Both the position numbers and the translations under genes were made by a program. A DNA stretch of 64,000 nucleotides from Asparagopsis taxiformis (Eukaryota; Rhodophyta; Florideophyceae; Bonnemaisoniales; Bonnemaisoniaceae), in NCBI GenBank assembly GCA_030407315.1, contig JALQPE010002792.1, forward strand, positions 1 to 64,000, in the 5' to 3' direction. The notes under the pieces are model-generated. The model searched no databases, was not told where the DNA came from, and saw only the letters and a list, made by a program, of their open reading frames with translations. Below are positions 19,533-32,660 of this stretch, piece after piece (position 1 is the first letter of the stretch; each line of letters opens with the position of its first letter).

Positions 19533-22421
19533 TCAGGCTTGAATCACAACCATTAATCTGTGCAGTAGCACAAAAATAGCTCTTTCAACATCCTTAGATC
19601 GGTATACATCGCTATCAAGGAACATTTCATAAGACAAATAGCTGTGAAAGTCATGTTCAATCATAGTAATTGAGTCAGGTGTAAGGCATCCATCTTCAAC
19701 TGGAAGCTGTAATACATTAGTTCCAAGGTGAACAATGTTGCAATTGCGAGTAACATTTCTGCCTATGATCCACTGAGAGGAACCTGAGATGACCAGATGT
19801 CGTATGATTACTGCGTTACCATTATCAGACTTTGCCGTCAGTGATAGCGATCCAATAATACGACGCAACTGGCTTGAATGTTGGCCAGTGCCATATTGCC
19901 AATAGGGTCGATCACTAATCCTATCTGTTAATGGATCATACTTCCCAGACCATTCAGGGAGGATTGGTGGCTGGAGCATCTTGAACTCATCCTCACCAAT
20001 ACCACTGTAGGGTGCTCCATCATCCACAAGAGGACCAATGTATCCACCAGATAGCATCTCCGTTTTGCCCAACTGTACCATATTAAATGTGGCAGACTTC
20101 TTTAAACCACCATGAGAAGTAGGAGACTGTTCATTTTTTGTTCTCAGTGTGTAATTGCCGTCCGCGTTATGGTCAGAATCCCAATGACCAATCATATGGC
20201 ATTTGCGACACCTACTTCTAGCTTTAAGAGCTGCAAGATCTTCCGGGCTAAGCTTAGATTTTCTGTACTTAGGCTGTTTGCGCCGCGATGTAGAAAAATA
20301 ATTAGCAACAAGTGTTCCATTGTCGCTAGAAGAAGAGCCAGCCGGTTTATCACATTTCCTGATTACAGACGCAACCGAAATGTAAGACACGGCTTGCAAA
20401 AATTCTGCTGTTGAAGACTTGGAAGTAAGACCTTCTGTGCGAGAAGAAGCAGAAGCAAGCACAGAAACTCGCTGAGCGCTATCCACTTTAGCATTAGCAA
20501 GAATTGTAGGACCTTAGCCCTTGTAGATGGATTATACCTCCGAGGAGGATTAGAGGATAGGGATAAGGCTTCGAACTCACGAGTGAGAGCGCCGATTCCA
20601 CGAGGTTGACGCCTCGTGCGATCCTAGTAGCCCGAGGGCTGTGTCGGGTGGATCGATCCCTCGGAGCCCGGACACCTGTCTCCCAACCCGGTAGCGGGTG
20701 GTAGAGCGGGGTCCGGGACGGCTGGATCTAACCTGCCGGAGGGATCTATCGGCCGTGGCCGTCCTCAACCCACTCAAGGGTTAACTAGGCACTTAGCGCG
20801 ATGGATCCCCGCGGGGATTGTGGTCGCCTCCACGCGTGGTTGTCACACGACGTATTCCGCAACTGTGATACCACTGACGGTACGGTCGAGACCGATTGAG
20901 AAGCCTGCGGGCGTTGGCTTCGGTTGACCGGCTGGGGGTGCCAACCGACAGCACTCCCAGCCAGTAGCCTTGTCCCGGTGGGCGGAAGGCCCCTCCCGGT
21001 CGCCTAGCGGCGTTAAAAGAAGCGGGAAGGTTCTCCACTACCGTGGAGACGAAATGCCCTAGGGCAATCCACGTGCACCCCCGCCGGAGGAGGCTCGCGG
21101 CGGGCAATTGGGGAAATGTGCGAGCGATCCCCAATTGGAGATCGAAACGGAGCAGCGGGTATCCGGTAAGGGAATTGCCGCCGCCGTTTAGTTGTAAGTT
21201 AAACAACCACGGTCGAAAGATTTGGAACCGAGACGATCTACCTTTATTGTAGCTTAGTGGTCAATCCGTTGACCTTAAATAGTCAACGAGACTTCCGGGA
21301 CCGGACCAGGACCAATGGTCCCGGTCCGGCGTCCAATGGACCTTGTGGGGTGTTTATGCGGCCCAGGGGCCTTACAGAGTAAGCTGTTACGTTGCTACGT
21401 GTAAACTAATAGAAACGGCTAGCCGTAACATACACGTGCACAACTGTAACGGGAGAATCCTCCCGCTCGCACACGTGTGTGACTAATCGCGCCTATATCG
21501 CTACACGTTGCACGCTCGCCGAATGGTCCCGCGCAAGCAATGTGGCCCGGTGCCAATGCAAGGCGGCACGCGCCCATTCGCCCTTGGGCGACAATTGCCT
21601 TGCCACGTCACCACGGCCATTGATTCCCAACGCGGCTCTTCGCGGCTGATTCCCTATCGAGCACCCACTCACGCTCTCGAGCGTACCGCTTAAGCGACCC
21701 TTCCTGGCGCCCATTCCAGACGCCTGGAATTGTCCCTCCCGCGACCGCTCGCAGCGCAATACGGGACGAGTCCCACAAGAATCATAAACGCAACTAACGC
21801 ATCAGGTAGTCGCGCAGAGTCCGCATGAGAATTAAACTTGTTCACATGAGCATCAAAACGTGCTTCATAATTCTTGAAGCTTTCCTTTTCACCACGTTTA
21901 ACATTCAAAACATCCAAGAAATCTTGATAAACATCACCAATAACAGCCAATGGATCTCTTTTGTGGATTGCATCAACGATAGCATCCACACCATCATCAG
22001 ACTGGATAACATCATCCGATACATGTCGACACAAATCAAACGCCCTACCAAACAGCTGAGACTTCAGCATGATTCCTTGTAAGTTCAACGGAATCTTATT
22101 GGAGTTATTCTCCGGCAGGCCATTGTGAAAAAGTTGCCATAGTGCAACAGCACTTGCATACTGTGATTGATCACCTTTTCCATCAGTCCATGGGACTGAC
22201 CGAACATCCCACGAAAACCTCGGGCGGGACGGAAGGGTAGCACTGGGCCTATAACAATAAAGTTGTGATGGTAATTTAGTGGTACCAAGTCGAAAGAATA
22301 ATGAATAGTTTATCTTCGTTTGTTGTGTCGCCCAATCTTCTTCGTCGTCATCAATCAAGCTACACCATCTATCTCTGCAACCTATACTACGACATGCACT
22401 GTTGCATTTCAGCCAAAGCAA
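19533..22421 (-). pseudogene. LTR-element gag/protease remnant, interrupted by a solo LTR
   Basis: The 22421-21783 part encodes a Gag-like helical protein (FSWDVRSVPW, KESFKNYEARFDAHVNKF). The 20504-19533 part encodes a zinc knuckle with an unusual last ligand (C-x2-C-x4-H-x4-H, CRKCHMIGHWDSDH) and a retropepsin-like motif VDDGAPYSGIG. The solo LTR at 20505-21777 separates them; removing it and one AGAAT copy leaves the frame open across the junction. The layout is copia-like. No integrase or reverse transcriptase follows, because solo LTR copy A and then the E1 LTR occupy the downstream side. The terminal TGA at 19533 lies in the target duplication. Confidence 0.65.
20505..21777 (+). repeat. 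solo LTR, family 2, copy D
   Basis: 1,273 bp from TGTAGGACCTTAGCCC to ACGAGTCCCACA with perfect AGAAT duplications (20500-20504 and 21778-21782). It is related in inverted orientation to 35592-36835. GC-rich with many short inverted repeats; no coding sequence recognised. Confidence 0.8.
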
Positions 22422-22684
22422 TCAATCGTATACTGTAAACACTGAGGACACGTCATAGAACAATACAACAAATGTATCCAAATGCACGAAGAATATCGAT
22501 GTCAATATCGATACTCGATTGCAGATGTAAAATACAGAATCATCAAAACAGTGCCAGTTCAACAATTGGAGTAGCTACACCAATGTTGACATTATCAGAG
22601 TCTGAATAGCATCAGTGGAAAACTCGTGAGACACATCCCTGAACTTTTCAATCGCACTAAACGGAAGAAACATCTGCTTCTGCA

Positions 22685-23700
22685 CTATACATAGGTAGCC
22701 GATTTAACACTTCCAAACTGATTTCGGGTATATTTCAGCTGCCTATTCAGGAGCTGCAGGCTACGTTTTGTCAGGATGCTAACAACCAAGTCGCTAAGAG
22801 ACCGCCAAAAAACTAAATTAGTCAGGATGCTGACCAAAGACAGCTGCCCGACGCACTGTCGCGGCATCGGTGGCGCAAACACGTCCACATATAACGAAAG
22901 GGCACTTTCTATCTGAATAAAGAAAACCGGACTCCTCTTCCTCTAATATATTGTAAGGACGCAATCAGGCCATCATATCCGCGACTACCATCATGCACTA
23001 GGCGAAGTACGTTGAAATTGAGAATCTGCCAGTACTGCCCCAACACTTTCTGATTTTGCGACTGTGCGGACACGTTCTTCATACCCAAAATCGACGAGCC
23101 TGCAAAACTGAGAGCCAATGGTAATCCGGCACACATCGGCTGGTTGGGATTCAACTCTTCACGATTTCCACGTGACGGTGACAAGAGCTCATAAACGTCG
23201 ACTTGAGCATGTCAGCACAGAATACACCGCGCTGTCTCTGTATTGGCTTGCCCAGGGCTGGTGTTAACACAAACATCTTGTACTGGAGGGCAACCTATAT
23301 CCCAGCTTCTCATCGATGTCAACAATTTCATTGATGAATCGTTTATGAGGCCCAGAGCTTTGTACAGTGAATACACTAAGTCAAACACCGTTCGGTTCAC
23401 AGCCCATTCGTCGTCAAAAATAAGCAGGGAGCGCCCGTTGGCGAGGGTTCAGCTTGCTGACAATCAAAAGAATTCAGGAAGAATTCAGGAAATGCATCTG
23501 TGATAAGCACTTGGAGCATTCCTATTAAGGCGTTGATAGTGACGCTATAGCCTCGATCGAGAAACCAAATGCCATTGGGGAATTTTTGCCCGATGGGCGG
23601 GTATGCGCCGAGGGCGCGTATAATTGTGGTTTCACCAGTGCCGCTCATGGCGACTAGGGTGATGTGGTTCTATAGTTTGTATCTGTCGCAGTGACCGCTG
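22685..23700 (-). pseudogene. NB-ARC/STAND-type P-loop NTPase remnant
   Basis: Three NB-ARC landmarks appear in order on the minus strand: a Walker A region ITLVAMSGTGETTII (near 23665-23620), a Walker B/kinase-2 motif SLLIFDDEW (near 23430-23400), and a GLPL motif CAGLPLALSFAG (near 23130-23095). They lie in different frames. The Walker A lysine is glutamate (GTGETT), which would abolish nucleotide binding, and a TAG lies just upstream. Known of the family: NB-ARC proteins are ATP-switch receptors in plant immunity and animal apoptosis. This copy looks dead. Alternative: another STAND ATPase subclass. Confidence 0.5.
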
Positions 23701-23778
23701 ATGATGCTCCACCTTGTGGTGTATTAGGATTGCAGAATTCTGGCGCCTCGATGGTACGAGCAGATCAAATTTTATAAT

Positions 23779-24720
23779 TTAAAATGAGGACAGCTGTTCA
23801 AGGTAACGTGCCGACCGTCTGCGATTTGCTGGAATTTCATCTTTTTCGCCCCTATCGTCCCTACCACCTCGATCGCTGCTGTAATCTCGGTAAACTGTTT
23901 TTTTGGTCTTCTCTCCAGCACTCGATCCATTCGTCACTCCACCCTCATTTTCCATTCGAGTAACACTTCGCGGCGAATGTAGATCCCTTAACACATCCCC
24001 AACTCCATATTCCTCCTCTGCCATTCGCTCAAGACACTATTCTGCCGCAAATACATTCTCTCATTTCCAAGTCTAAACAGGGAGTTATGATCTCCCCAGG
24101 CATCCAATGTCAATGGATAGAACACAGAAATGATCATCTTCATGCTCGCCACCCACAAGGTATCGCTCAATGAAGCGTATTAATTCTTTCCGTGGCCTTT
24201 TGCGTGCTGCAAATTCAGGCAATAGTATCATAACAGCATTCTTCACAGTTTGCATTCTTTGAGAGGTTGGTACACCACTCAGTTGAATCAGTGTAAATGC
24301 TGGCTATGTCCCACCAACAAGTTGCAACGAAAATTAATACTCGCAGCAGGACATCTTCTGACGATGCAAAATATATTGTCAAGAACACGAACGGCGTCGC
24401 AAGAAGCAAACAAATTCCACTGACCACCGCATCACCAGCAGTGATCTTCTTGAAGTAGGTATTGGACAGCATCGGTCCCAGTACGCAACCACCAACACCA
24501 GCAACAATTGCAATCGTACCAACTGTCCATACAATCATTGCGTCACAAGGGGCGCAACTTTCCATACGGTTGACGAGCTGCACGAGCTGGGGATACTATT
24601 TTGCGAGGGTACCTGCGGTAAATGTCATACCCACGGCACCCAGCGTGCTCCAGAATAAAGACTTACGCATCAGATCTCTTCCACATCAAATTGAAAGTTG
24701 CCAAGCCCTGACGCATATAC
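23779..24720 (-). pseudogene. MFS transporter remnant (Spinster-like)
   Basis: Reading down the minus strand: SLFWSTLGAVGMTFTAGTLA then a TAG where a tryptophan is expected, then two hydrophobic helices (TIAIVAGVGGCVLGPM and GICLLLATPFVFLTIYFAS), then IFVATCWWDIASIY, and after a frameshift PTSQRMQTVKNAVMIL. This pattern matches the C-terminal half of Spinster-type major-facilitator transporters (lipid/sphingolipid efflux). The stop and frameshift make it a pseudogene. A charged C-terminal tail may be encoded at 23779-24024. Confidence 0.45.
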
Positions 24721-24749
24721 TGATCTCTTCATGCTATTTATAGTCACTG

Positions 24750-25586
24750 CGGTTACACTCTCTGCGTCTCTGCAAGTAGCTTCCTGAGCCCAAAACAGCA
24801 AGGAAGCACCTGCCTAGCAAAGACAGCAGGGGGGTTAATGCGAAACCGATGTGCGGGAATAAAAATCCGAGAGGAAAGCGGTAAGGAAAAGAACTGGAAA
24901 AAAACAATCAGAATTACATCACCCACGCCCGTAGATAAATATATCGACATAGACGATGTATGTAAACCTGGACGACTTGCAGACCATCTGAGTCGTATCA
25001 AACGAGGAAACAACTGAGCAATTCTGATCTTAAACCCAAGTTTGTTTCTTCATTGGTGGAGGTTGTATTGCGCTCGTCCCCATCGTGCTCAGTATACAGT
25101 TATTGAATGCACGTGAAGAGTGAAAGGTAGTTATGATTTGGGACAATGATGGGATTAGCGTGCAGGCTGTAGAGATAGGCAATTCCCTGTATCGAAACAT
25201 TCCTACAGTACAAGACTTTGGTACCACACTGGCTGAACTGTTGAAGTATCGGCAGTCTTATTAGAGAGTTATTCTCGGCTTTCAGAACGTTTTCAGGTAA
25301 CAGTGGGTCGTACAACGCCATGTACTGTATCGTTGCGTGTAGCATATTCCTCGCTACACAGTTACGTACAAAAAAGTAATAGGTAAAATGGAGTGGAATT
25401 CATCTCCAATCGAAAGATCCTCCCCTTAATGCAGAATATCGCGGGTGGGAGACGGGCGACACGTGAATTGTGTGCATTGAAGGCAAGAGTTGATGTGACA
25501 ATAATAAACAGAGCTGAATCATAGGTAACGAGTGATGAGGTAATGTTTTAAAGTAATCTCACACAGTAGATGTTACCTTGTCGATC
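24750..25586. other. no recognisable gene
   Basis: Only short frames without family resemblance. AT-rich intergenic or decayed sequence. Confidence 0.4.
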
Positions 25587-25817
25587 TCATCCGGACTCAG
25601 AAACTTTGGAGACCTTGCCATCTGTTAGTTTTCCCATCAACAAGAGTGCAAACTGGAGAGCGCTTACAATGAATGGGCTCGTTTCAGTCGCGATATACAT
25701 AAATGACAACAAATAGCCCATCGTCTTGTATCGTAGTGTCAACATTGTGACGAATCGCATCCCGTTATGGCCGTGGACGAGACTTTGTGGTGGTACAGGA
25801 GTATAAAATGACTCCAC
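25587..25817 (-). CDS. possible membrane-protein fragment
   Basis: 76 codons with two hydrophobic segments (TMGYLLSFMYIA and VSALQFALLLMG). It could be a 3' exon or the broken end of the membrane protein encoded upstream at 26230-27069, since both are on the minus strand with decayed sequence between. No family is recognised. Confidence 0.25.
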   Translation of the reverse strand: MESFYTPVPPQSLVHGHNGMRFVTMLTLRYKTMGYLLSFMYIATETSPFIVSALQFALLLMGKLTDGKVSKVSESG

Positions 25818-26229
25818 TTGCCGCTGCAGGTGCGCATCACCGATACAAAAAAATGAAAAGCTTACGGAGGAGAGTATCGCTACGTTACAGATGTAGCTGC
25901 CACTGCTACCGCCGTCTCTTCAGATACCATGGACTTCTCGCCGCTGTTTCATGCAACTGGAAAAGCGTGGACCATCCTGGCTGAGATGAACGTCACTCCG
26001 CAATGCCGATTCCCATTCTGCAGACAACTGTCAGCCGAATATCAAAATACTTTGCAAAATTATTGGCATTTCTTGCGAAACATTCAACGAGCTCGACTGG
26101 GATTCGCCTCGTCGGCAATAGTGTCCAAACTGTGGTCAACCCTTTACTCACCAAATCTATTATCTCGTTGCCGCAACGCAAAGGCGCGCCCCACTTTCCC
26201 GCTCGACGCTCGGATTGCGCCACCTAGTG

Positions 26230-27069
26230 CTACACGGAATTCCACACGCTGTTTGTATTGCTATCGCCGTGTTTCTTCATCCAAACGGGCGGCCCTTCGT
26301 CTGAGGGCCACAGGACATCCCATTCGGAGACGACGCCCGAGAAGAAAAGCGAAAAGTAGAACATGACAAACTCCAGTGTTTCAAACTCGAACATATGCAC
26401 AACGATGTAGGTAATAAGGGTGGAATACACCACCAATGAAACCAATGTGAAGTACCTAAACAACCAATGCGGCAACATGAATTGCTGCTTCTTCTGCGAT
26501 CTGTGGCGCTTCTCCTGCTCGATACGCAACTGCAAGTAGATTTCCCCTTCGGTGGAATGTAAGGTTTGCTCCACCGGGTCGTCAAAGAGATCATCATCTG
26601 TCTCGCGCGACATAATAGATGGTGCATATGCCTTGTACACGGCGCGCACCCAGCTCTGCACAGAGGGTGTTGCACTACGGACGGCAGACGTAGATGTTTG
26701 TGCATCGATAGACTGGGTGGGTGAGGCGGCACTGAAGGTGCCGTACGATTCGGAGCAGCAAGGACCGGCGCAGAGGTGGCGTTGATTGGGGTCTCTACGT
26801 AGTTCGTGCCCAACGTCAATGGGTACGCGCGTAATCCACTTTTTATGACGGAAGCGTAAGTAACTGAGAAGCCATGGCACAACGATGCGGTTGGAACGCA
26901 GCAGTAGCAACAGAATTAGATTGCTTGTGGAAGTTGCGGCGGACTTGGCGGATGAGAGAATTTCTAGTGGGAACGACGGGAATGAGAGCCCTGTGGACTT
27001 TGGTTCGGACATCTTGGCGGAGCGATTGGCTTTGGTGCTTGGTGAAGCACGGAGGATCTGGGTGACCAC
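26230..27069 (-). CDS. hypothetical membrane protein
   Basis: 279-codon frame. A basic N-terminal half and a Ser/Thr-rich linker are followed by a charged helix (YLQLRIEQEKRHRSQKKQQ) and two adjacent transmembrane segments (about residues 205-255: FRYFTLVSLVVYSTLITYIV and FVMFYFSLFFSGVV), then a short C-terminus. The family is not recognised. A further 76-codon frame at 25993-26223, same strand, may be its continuation (NANNFAKYFDIRLTVV). It could be an intact small gene or part of a longer broken one. Confidence 0.35.
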   Translation of the reverse strand: MVTQILRASPSTKANRSAKMSEPKSTGLSFPSFPLEILSSAKSAATSTSNLILLLLLRSNRIVVPWLLSYLRFRHKKWITRVPIDVGHELRRDPNQRHLCAGPCCSESYGTFSAASPTQSIDAQTSTSAVRSATPSVQSWVRAVYKAYAPSIMSRETDDDLFDDPVEQTLHSTEGEIYLQLRIEQEKRHRSQKKQQFMLPHWLFRYFTLVSLVVYSTLITYIVVHMFEFETLEFVMFYFSLFFSGVVSEWDVLWPSDEGPPVWMKKHGDSNTNSVWNSV

Positions 27070-27121
27070 TGGTGTTGGAAAGGGAAAGCAGAATAGATTC
27101 GTTCACTGCGCTGCATTGCAT

Positions 27122-28192
27122 TGCGTTTCCTAATTGTGCCGCAGTGCGGTGCGGGGTGGCCCAGCATATGTTTGTTTATTGCTATTTTTTTATTCAGGTT
27201 GCAACATGAGATTGGTGCGCGATCGATTCATTGAGATGCGCTGGTAACCGATTGGTTCACTTTCGTGTATAGGTGTCCTTATTGCACATAAGTATTTGGC
27301 CCATCCAAAGCTTCTCTAATTCAATTACGCCATTTCTTAGTTTCAAGTGGTATCGCCGAGATAGCCAACCATGTTGTTGTATTTGTCCCTGTAATGAAGC
27401 TGCATACACACTCTTGCAACGTGGCACTACACTGTCACGTCTGGCACTGTACAATCTGGCAGTGTATCTATTCTTTCTGATCTCACCAGGATATCATGTG
27501 GGGCTAGCGTTGCTGGATTGGTTCTCGCGTTAGGTTAGCGGACGACCCTCTCAGGTAGAGCGCTGTAAGGGAGTTATCTAACCGGGCCTGCACACGCTCT
27601 CCGCCTTAGTTCATTCGAGTCCTGATCGTACCAGGATGAAGGCCCTGTCTTGACAAGACGTCTTTCCCTTTGCTTGCCGGTTCTCCTGTTGTGACAATTA
27701 CAAAAAAGATAGTTAGATCAAATTGTCGCCGCGTAACGTAATTGCCCGTAGATAGCGAATTGAGTAAAGACAGACTGTCTTTTTCCTGATGAAGCTTTCT
27801 GATGAAGAAGATGATGACTCGATCCAAGTTCGCTACCCGATCTGGAGCCATTTTATACTACCAACTGCGGAGGTAAAACCTGCCTGAAACACCCGCTATG
27901 CTAGGTTAGTCTATCTGTGCACCATACGGCCAGGAGTCGGCATTTTTGCTAAAATGACTAACCTCACTACTAAATAGCGACTATGCACCAGGTCAATGAC
28001 AGTCCCATAGGATAAATTATAGTGTAAACTAAAGTCTGACACAATTGTCGAACGACATGGTAAATATTGTTTTCTTATTCAAAATAGTAGAAAATGGCGT
28101 TTTTTTAGAATGTAGATAGCGTAGCAGGAACAAGTCCAATTCGTCTCGAACAAAGTGCAGTGCGTAGCTTAGACTATCCTCGAATTTTCCAT
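27122..28192. other. no recognisable gene
   Basis: About 1 kb with only short frames. A stretch near 27535-27625 has tRNA-like words but does not fold as a tRNA. The region directly adjoins the copia insertion and may include one end of the DNA transposon whose transposase lies at 32927-37732; no terminal inverted repeat was identified. Confidence 0.4.
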
Positions 28193-28309
28193 GTAGATAA
28201 CAAATAACTTTCATATTCACTATGCATTACAGTACACAACCAGTACTTAGATCATCCGCCGTCGCTCCTGCTCATTAAACTGAACCAAGAGACATTGATC
28301 CTCTTCACA

Positions 28310-28323
28310 GGTTATGGACCCAG
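28310..28323 (+). other. copia primer-binding site
   Basis: GGTTATGGACCCAG directly follows the left LTR and is complementary to the anticodon-arm region of initiator methionine tRNA, the half-tRNA priming mode known for copia. Confidence 0.6.
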
Positions 28324-28491
28324 ACGCACACTGCGAAAGCCCACCCGCCGTCATCCATATTCAGATTACCACCCCCTGACAGCAAATCTGCCTTTTCCGG
28401 CTCTTTACCACCCGGCGACGACAACTCCCGCCACACTTTTCCATCCGGCGACGACAACTCCCGCCAACTCCCCACTCACCCAACGCCGTCC

Positions 28492-29403
28492 ATGCCCATT
28501 ATCTCGCCTGTTCCGATGTCTACCCCTTCGCTCCCTTCCAAAAATCAGGTCGACATTCCCCTCCTCACATTCTCCAACTACATACTTTGGCGAATCAGTG
28601 TTGAAAAACATGCGCGAATGCACAAGGTACTCGAATATCTCCTCCAAGCTGTACCGAACACTAGCATACCGGAGGAAGCTGCGTTGCATCGTGACAAACA
28701 CTCACAAGCCCAACTCCTCGTTCTCCCATCCCTGTCCACGGAAGTCATGACACTATTTACGGATGCCGAACTTTCTGGCTCCGTGCACACTCTTTTCTCC
28801 AAGATCCACAGTCACCGAACCGCTCGAAATCCGGAACACACTGATGAAAACCTTCACGGAAAAGCACAAAGCATCAAATAGGACTCCAAGTTCACTGTCT
28901 CTGATTACGTGGCGCAAAAAAACGAAATACGCGCGTTGATGATTCGTACTAACTACCCCGATATATCCAATGAACAAACTACCGTCAAATTTCTCCTTGA
29001 AGGTTTGGAACACCATCCTGACGGGACTGTGTTTCTACAGACAATCGCAACACATAATGCTCTCCATCCTGGCTCCCCCTTATCCAAAGACCACATCGTT
29101 GCCATGATGGTCAGGCACGACGAGATCACTAAGCGTACAGCTACTTTCATACGCGCACCACACCACCTTCTCCCTCTCTCCGTACAACCCCGTCATTCAC
29201 CTCGCCACCGTACCCGCAAATCACCCTTGCCACGGCGCACCAACCCGCAAAATCACATCAAACCCCCTCCTGGTCATTCCGGACCATGGTGCACTGTGCA
29301 CGGCTCCTTCTACCACTCCACCTCCGAATGTCGTTTGTGCAATTCATACCTATCTTCCATCTCCCACCAAGAAGATACCCAGGAGCAAGGCCAACCTCTC
29401 TAA
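28492..29403 (+). pseudogene. gag: copia gag
   Basis: Two consecutive frames in the same register (28492-28881 and 28882-29403) are separated by a single TAG. The first has a Gag-like start (FSNYILWRISVEKHARMHKV). The second carries the conserved DYVAQKNEIRALMI helix and ends with a zinc-knuckle-like WCTVHGSFYHSTSEC (C-x3-H-x4-H-x4-C), the form used by GalEa-type copia Gag. One stop plus later breaks make it non-functional. Confidence 0.65.
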
Positions 29404-29407
29404 TCCC

Positions 29408-32400
29408 GTGTACAATGACTCCCCGTATCAGGATCCAAGCACCTCCGATGAAGATGAACCAGACGACACCGTATGTTGTGGCACCACTCTCTGTACATCC
29501 TATATTTTAGATTACGGTGCTGACCCGTCGCATCTCATCCATCCTGTACCAGGAATGAAAAAATTCTCGTCCCGAACGCGCACCGCCGATGGACACACAT
29601 CTCGTATCACCCACCGTGACAATATACAAATTCCTATTGATGAAAACATCCTACTTCCCTCTCATACGGCTATCGTCGGACCAGAACTTCACTCCAACCT
29701 CCTTTCAGTTGCCCAAGTGACCAAGTCTCACGATGTTGTATTCCAACATGACAAAGCATACATCACAAGACCGTCATCCCCCCCGTCCCCCAGAAATGTC
29801 CTAGCTACTGCCACCAAGGATAAAGGCCTATACATTCTATCCAGCACCGCTTCTCCTCGCAAGTCACTCTCCTTCAACAAGGCACATACTGCACGCACCA
29901 TCCCCTCCAAATTGGCCATTCGAAAACAACTACGCGATGGAATTAAAATAAAACGTCTTTCTTCCACACCCCCTGCTAGACGATCACTCCAGAAATCTGC
30001 CCGCTCTCACATTATCAACAAACCACAACGGCATCGCAAACGGGATCGAAATCAACGGGTCAAAATCTCCCGCACCAAACCCAAAATCAAAGTTCCTTTC
30101 TCTTCTATCCTGCGCGACTACCATCACTGGCATCTTAAACTGAATCATGCACACCCCACTAAAATTTATCATATGGCCAAACACCACCTAGTGCCCAACA
30201 TGCCGCGATCCCTACTCCATTCCCCTCCTAAACTATCTTGTTCAGGTTGTGCAATCTGCAAAATGAAGGCTGCACCATTCCGCCGACATCCACGCTCGGC
30301 TCCAGTTGGCTCTCACCTCCATACCGACATCTGCGGTCCCTTCCCTTGCACTTCCCTTGACGGCAACAAATACTTCTCCACCTTTCTTGACGAAGGAAGT
30401 CGCTACTTAACCGTTCACTGCAGCCCTACCAAATCTGCCGCAGCTTCTTTCATCAAAACCCACATCCATCACACACATCAACACACACCGCACGTCATTC
30501 GCCATATCACGTCAGACAATGCTCGGGAATAGTACTCTTCAAACCTCAAAAGGCTATACGCACAGCTCGACATCAGTTCACATCCTTCTATTCCTCACAC
30601 TCCACAGGAGAACTCTCTGGCAAAACGTATCAATCGCACCCTATTAGATGCCACCCGCGCCAGCCTCCTTAGTTCTGGTCTTCCTCACTCCCTTTTTGAC
30701 TATGCACTTCTCAACGCTACTGATGCGTACAACCACACCCCCACACTGCCCATGGGTCACTTCCGGCAGCACTTTGGCTGGGCACCACACCGGACGTCAC
30801 CACTCTGCTGCCCTTTGGATCTCAAGGTTATGTCCACGATCGTTCGCCCCATCACAAACTCGAGCCCCGAGCCATTCTCATGAATTATCTTGCCCGCCAA
30901 GACTATCGGCATTATTTCGTCTTCAATCCGCTCAAGAACACAGTACATTGATGCCGCGCTGCTGATTTTGCAGAATACCACCCAAGTATGGATCCCACCC
31001 GCACCTACTTTGATCCACATGACCCCTCCTCTAACACAGCCCACCCAAGTCTTCCCGCCATACACACCGAACCCAAAAACCTCTCCCAAGCGCGCAAAGC
31101 ACCAGACGCCCATGAATGGGAACTGGCTTAGAATAAGGAGATCAACAACTTGGAATCCCGCGGCATCCTCACATATGTCCCACGCACTCAAGTTCCTCCT
31201 GAAACCAAAATCCTTCGTTTAACCACGGTCTTCAAGTTGAAGCGCAACAGCGATGGTACTCCCACCAGTCGCAAAGTTCGCTGCACAATACGCGGTGATA
31301 AACAAGTCCCAGGCGTTCATTACGATCCGTACAATCTCTCAAGCCCCGTCACTCATCGAGACACCATCCGCTCGGCTCTTGCTCTTGCCGCAGCAAACTC
31401 CGACCATGCTCTTCATTGGGACATCGAAGCCGCCTTCTTCCATGAAAAATTCAACGATAACCGCACCATATTCGTACAGCAACCCACTAGGTTTGATGGC
31501 TCTTTGCGCCACCCTCACCATGTCGCCCAACTCACTGGGAACATGTATGGCAGCAAACAAGCTTGCCGAATTTTCACAGAAGGCCTTTCCACCTTCCTGG
31601 AGTCGCATGATTTCCAACGGCTCCATTCTGATCCCTGCTCATTCATACGTCATGATCCTTCCCGCCCAGAGCTATTTATCCTGCTCATCATAACAGTGGA
31701 TGACTTCCTGGTCATTTCCAACTCCACTGAACTCATTTCCCACACCAAATCCACACTTCTTTGCAAATACTCGGTTAAAGACCTCGGCCCTGTGTCTGCC
31801 ATCCTCGGCTGGAAAGTGACTCAATCTCAATCGGGTATCACAATCTCTCAACCTGGATACATCAGTTCCTTGCTTGAAAATACAGACACACTACTGCCAA
31901 ACCGTCACCCTTTCCCATAGCTTCCGAGCTCCTGGCCCCGAACAATCGTGACTCCAAACCCCTCGACACCTCCCTGTATGACTATACCGGTCTCATCGGC
32001 TCTCTGCGATACCTTGCCGATTGCACTCGCCCCGATATCTCATGCATCGTCGGCTTCCTCGGCCGATACTCACGTTGTCCCTCCACACACCACTGGTTAG
32101 CTTCCCTTCGCGTGTTACGATATCTACGCGGCACATCCGACGTTGGTATCACATATTCCAGGAAATTTACCTCCTCTATTGTGGCCTACTCTGATTCCGA
32201 TCACGCCTCCTGCCCCACAACACGCCGATGCACGACAGGAAGCCTCATCTTTTACAATGGCGCTCCTGTCTCTTGGCAGTCCAAACGTCAACGCACGGTA
32301 TCGCCGTCTACTCATGCCGCTGAATATGTTGCCACATTTCATACTACTCAACTACTCCGAACCGTTGCCAACTTCTTCACTGAAATCCAACATCTTCCCT

Positions 32401-32660
32401 GTACACCTATCCCTCTTTACATAGACAATGCGGCTGCAGTTGCTACTGCCAAAGCGTCATACCCTACCCCTAATGCTCGGTACATTGAAGTGAAGTATCA
32501 CTGGCTCAAAGAACAAGTACACAACGGCCTCATTGAGCCTATTCATATTTCATCAAATGCAAACCCAGCTGATGCCTTAACGAAAACGCTCAAACCGGCG
32601 CAGTTCAAACTCAAACCCCCATTACTTCGTCTCTCAGCGTCCACGGCGCGCGGCGACTAA
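29408..32660 (+). pseudogene. pol: copia pol (protease-integrase-RT-RNaseH)
   Basis: Domains in order across broken frames. Protease: LDYGAD near 29511, with the usual D-T/S-G altered. GAG-pre-integrase: HHWHLKLNH...CSGCAICK. Integrase: HTDICGPF and SDNARE, then a TAG at 30530-30532; beyond it PQENSLAKRINRT, where the catalytic glutamate of the usual AER is lysine. Reverse transcriptase 31150-31920: DIEAAFFHE and VDDFLV. RNase H 32112-32660: YSDSDHA and ADALTKTL. A frameshift near 31915 separates RT from RNase H. Altered protease and integrase residues show long decay. Confidence 0.8.

Noticed and set aside
27535..27625. Possible tRNA gene
   Set aside because: Words like CTCAGGTAGAGCG and ATTCGAGTCCTG appear, but the T-stem and acceptor stem do not pair.
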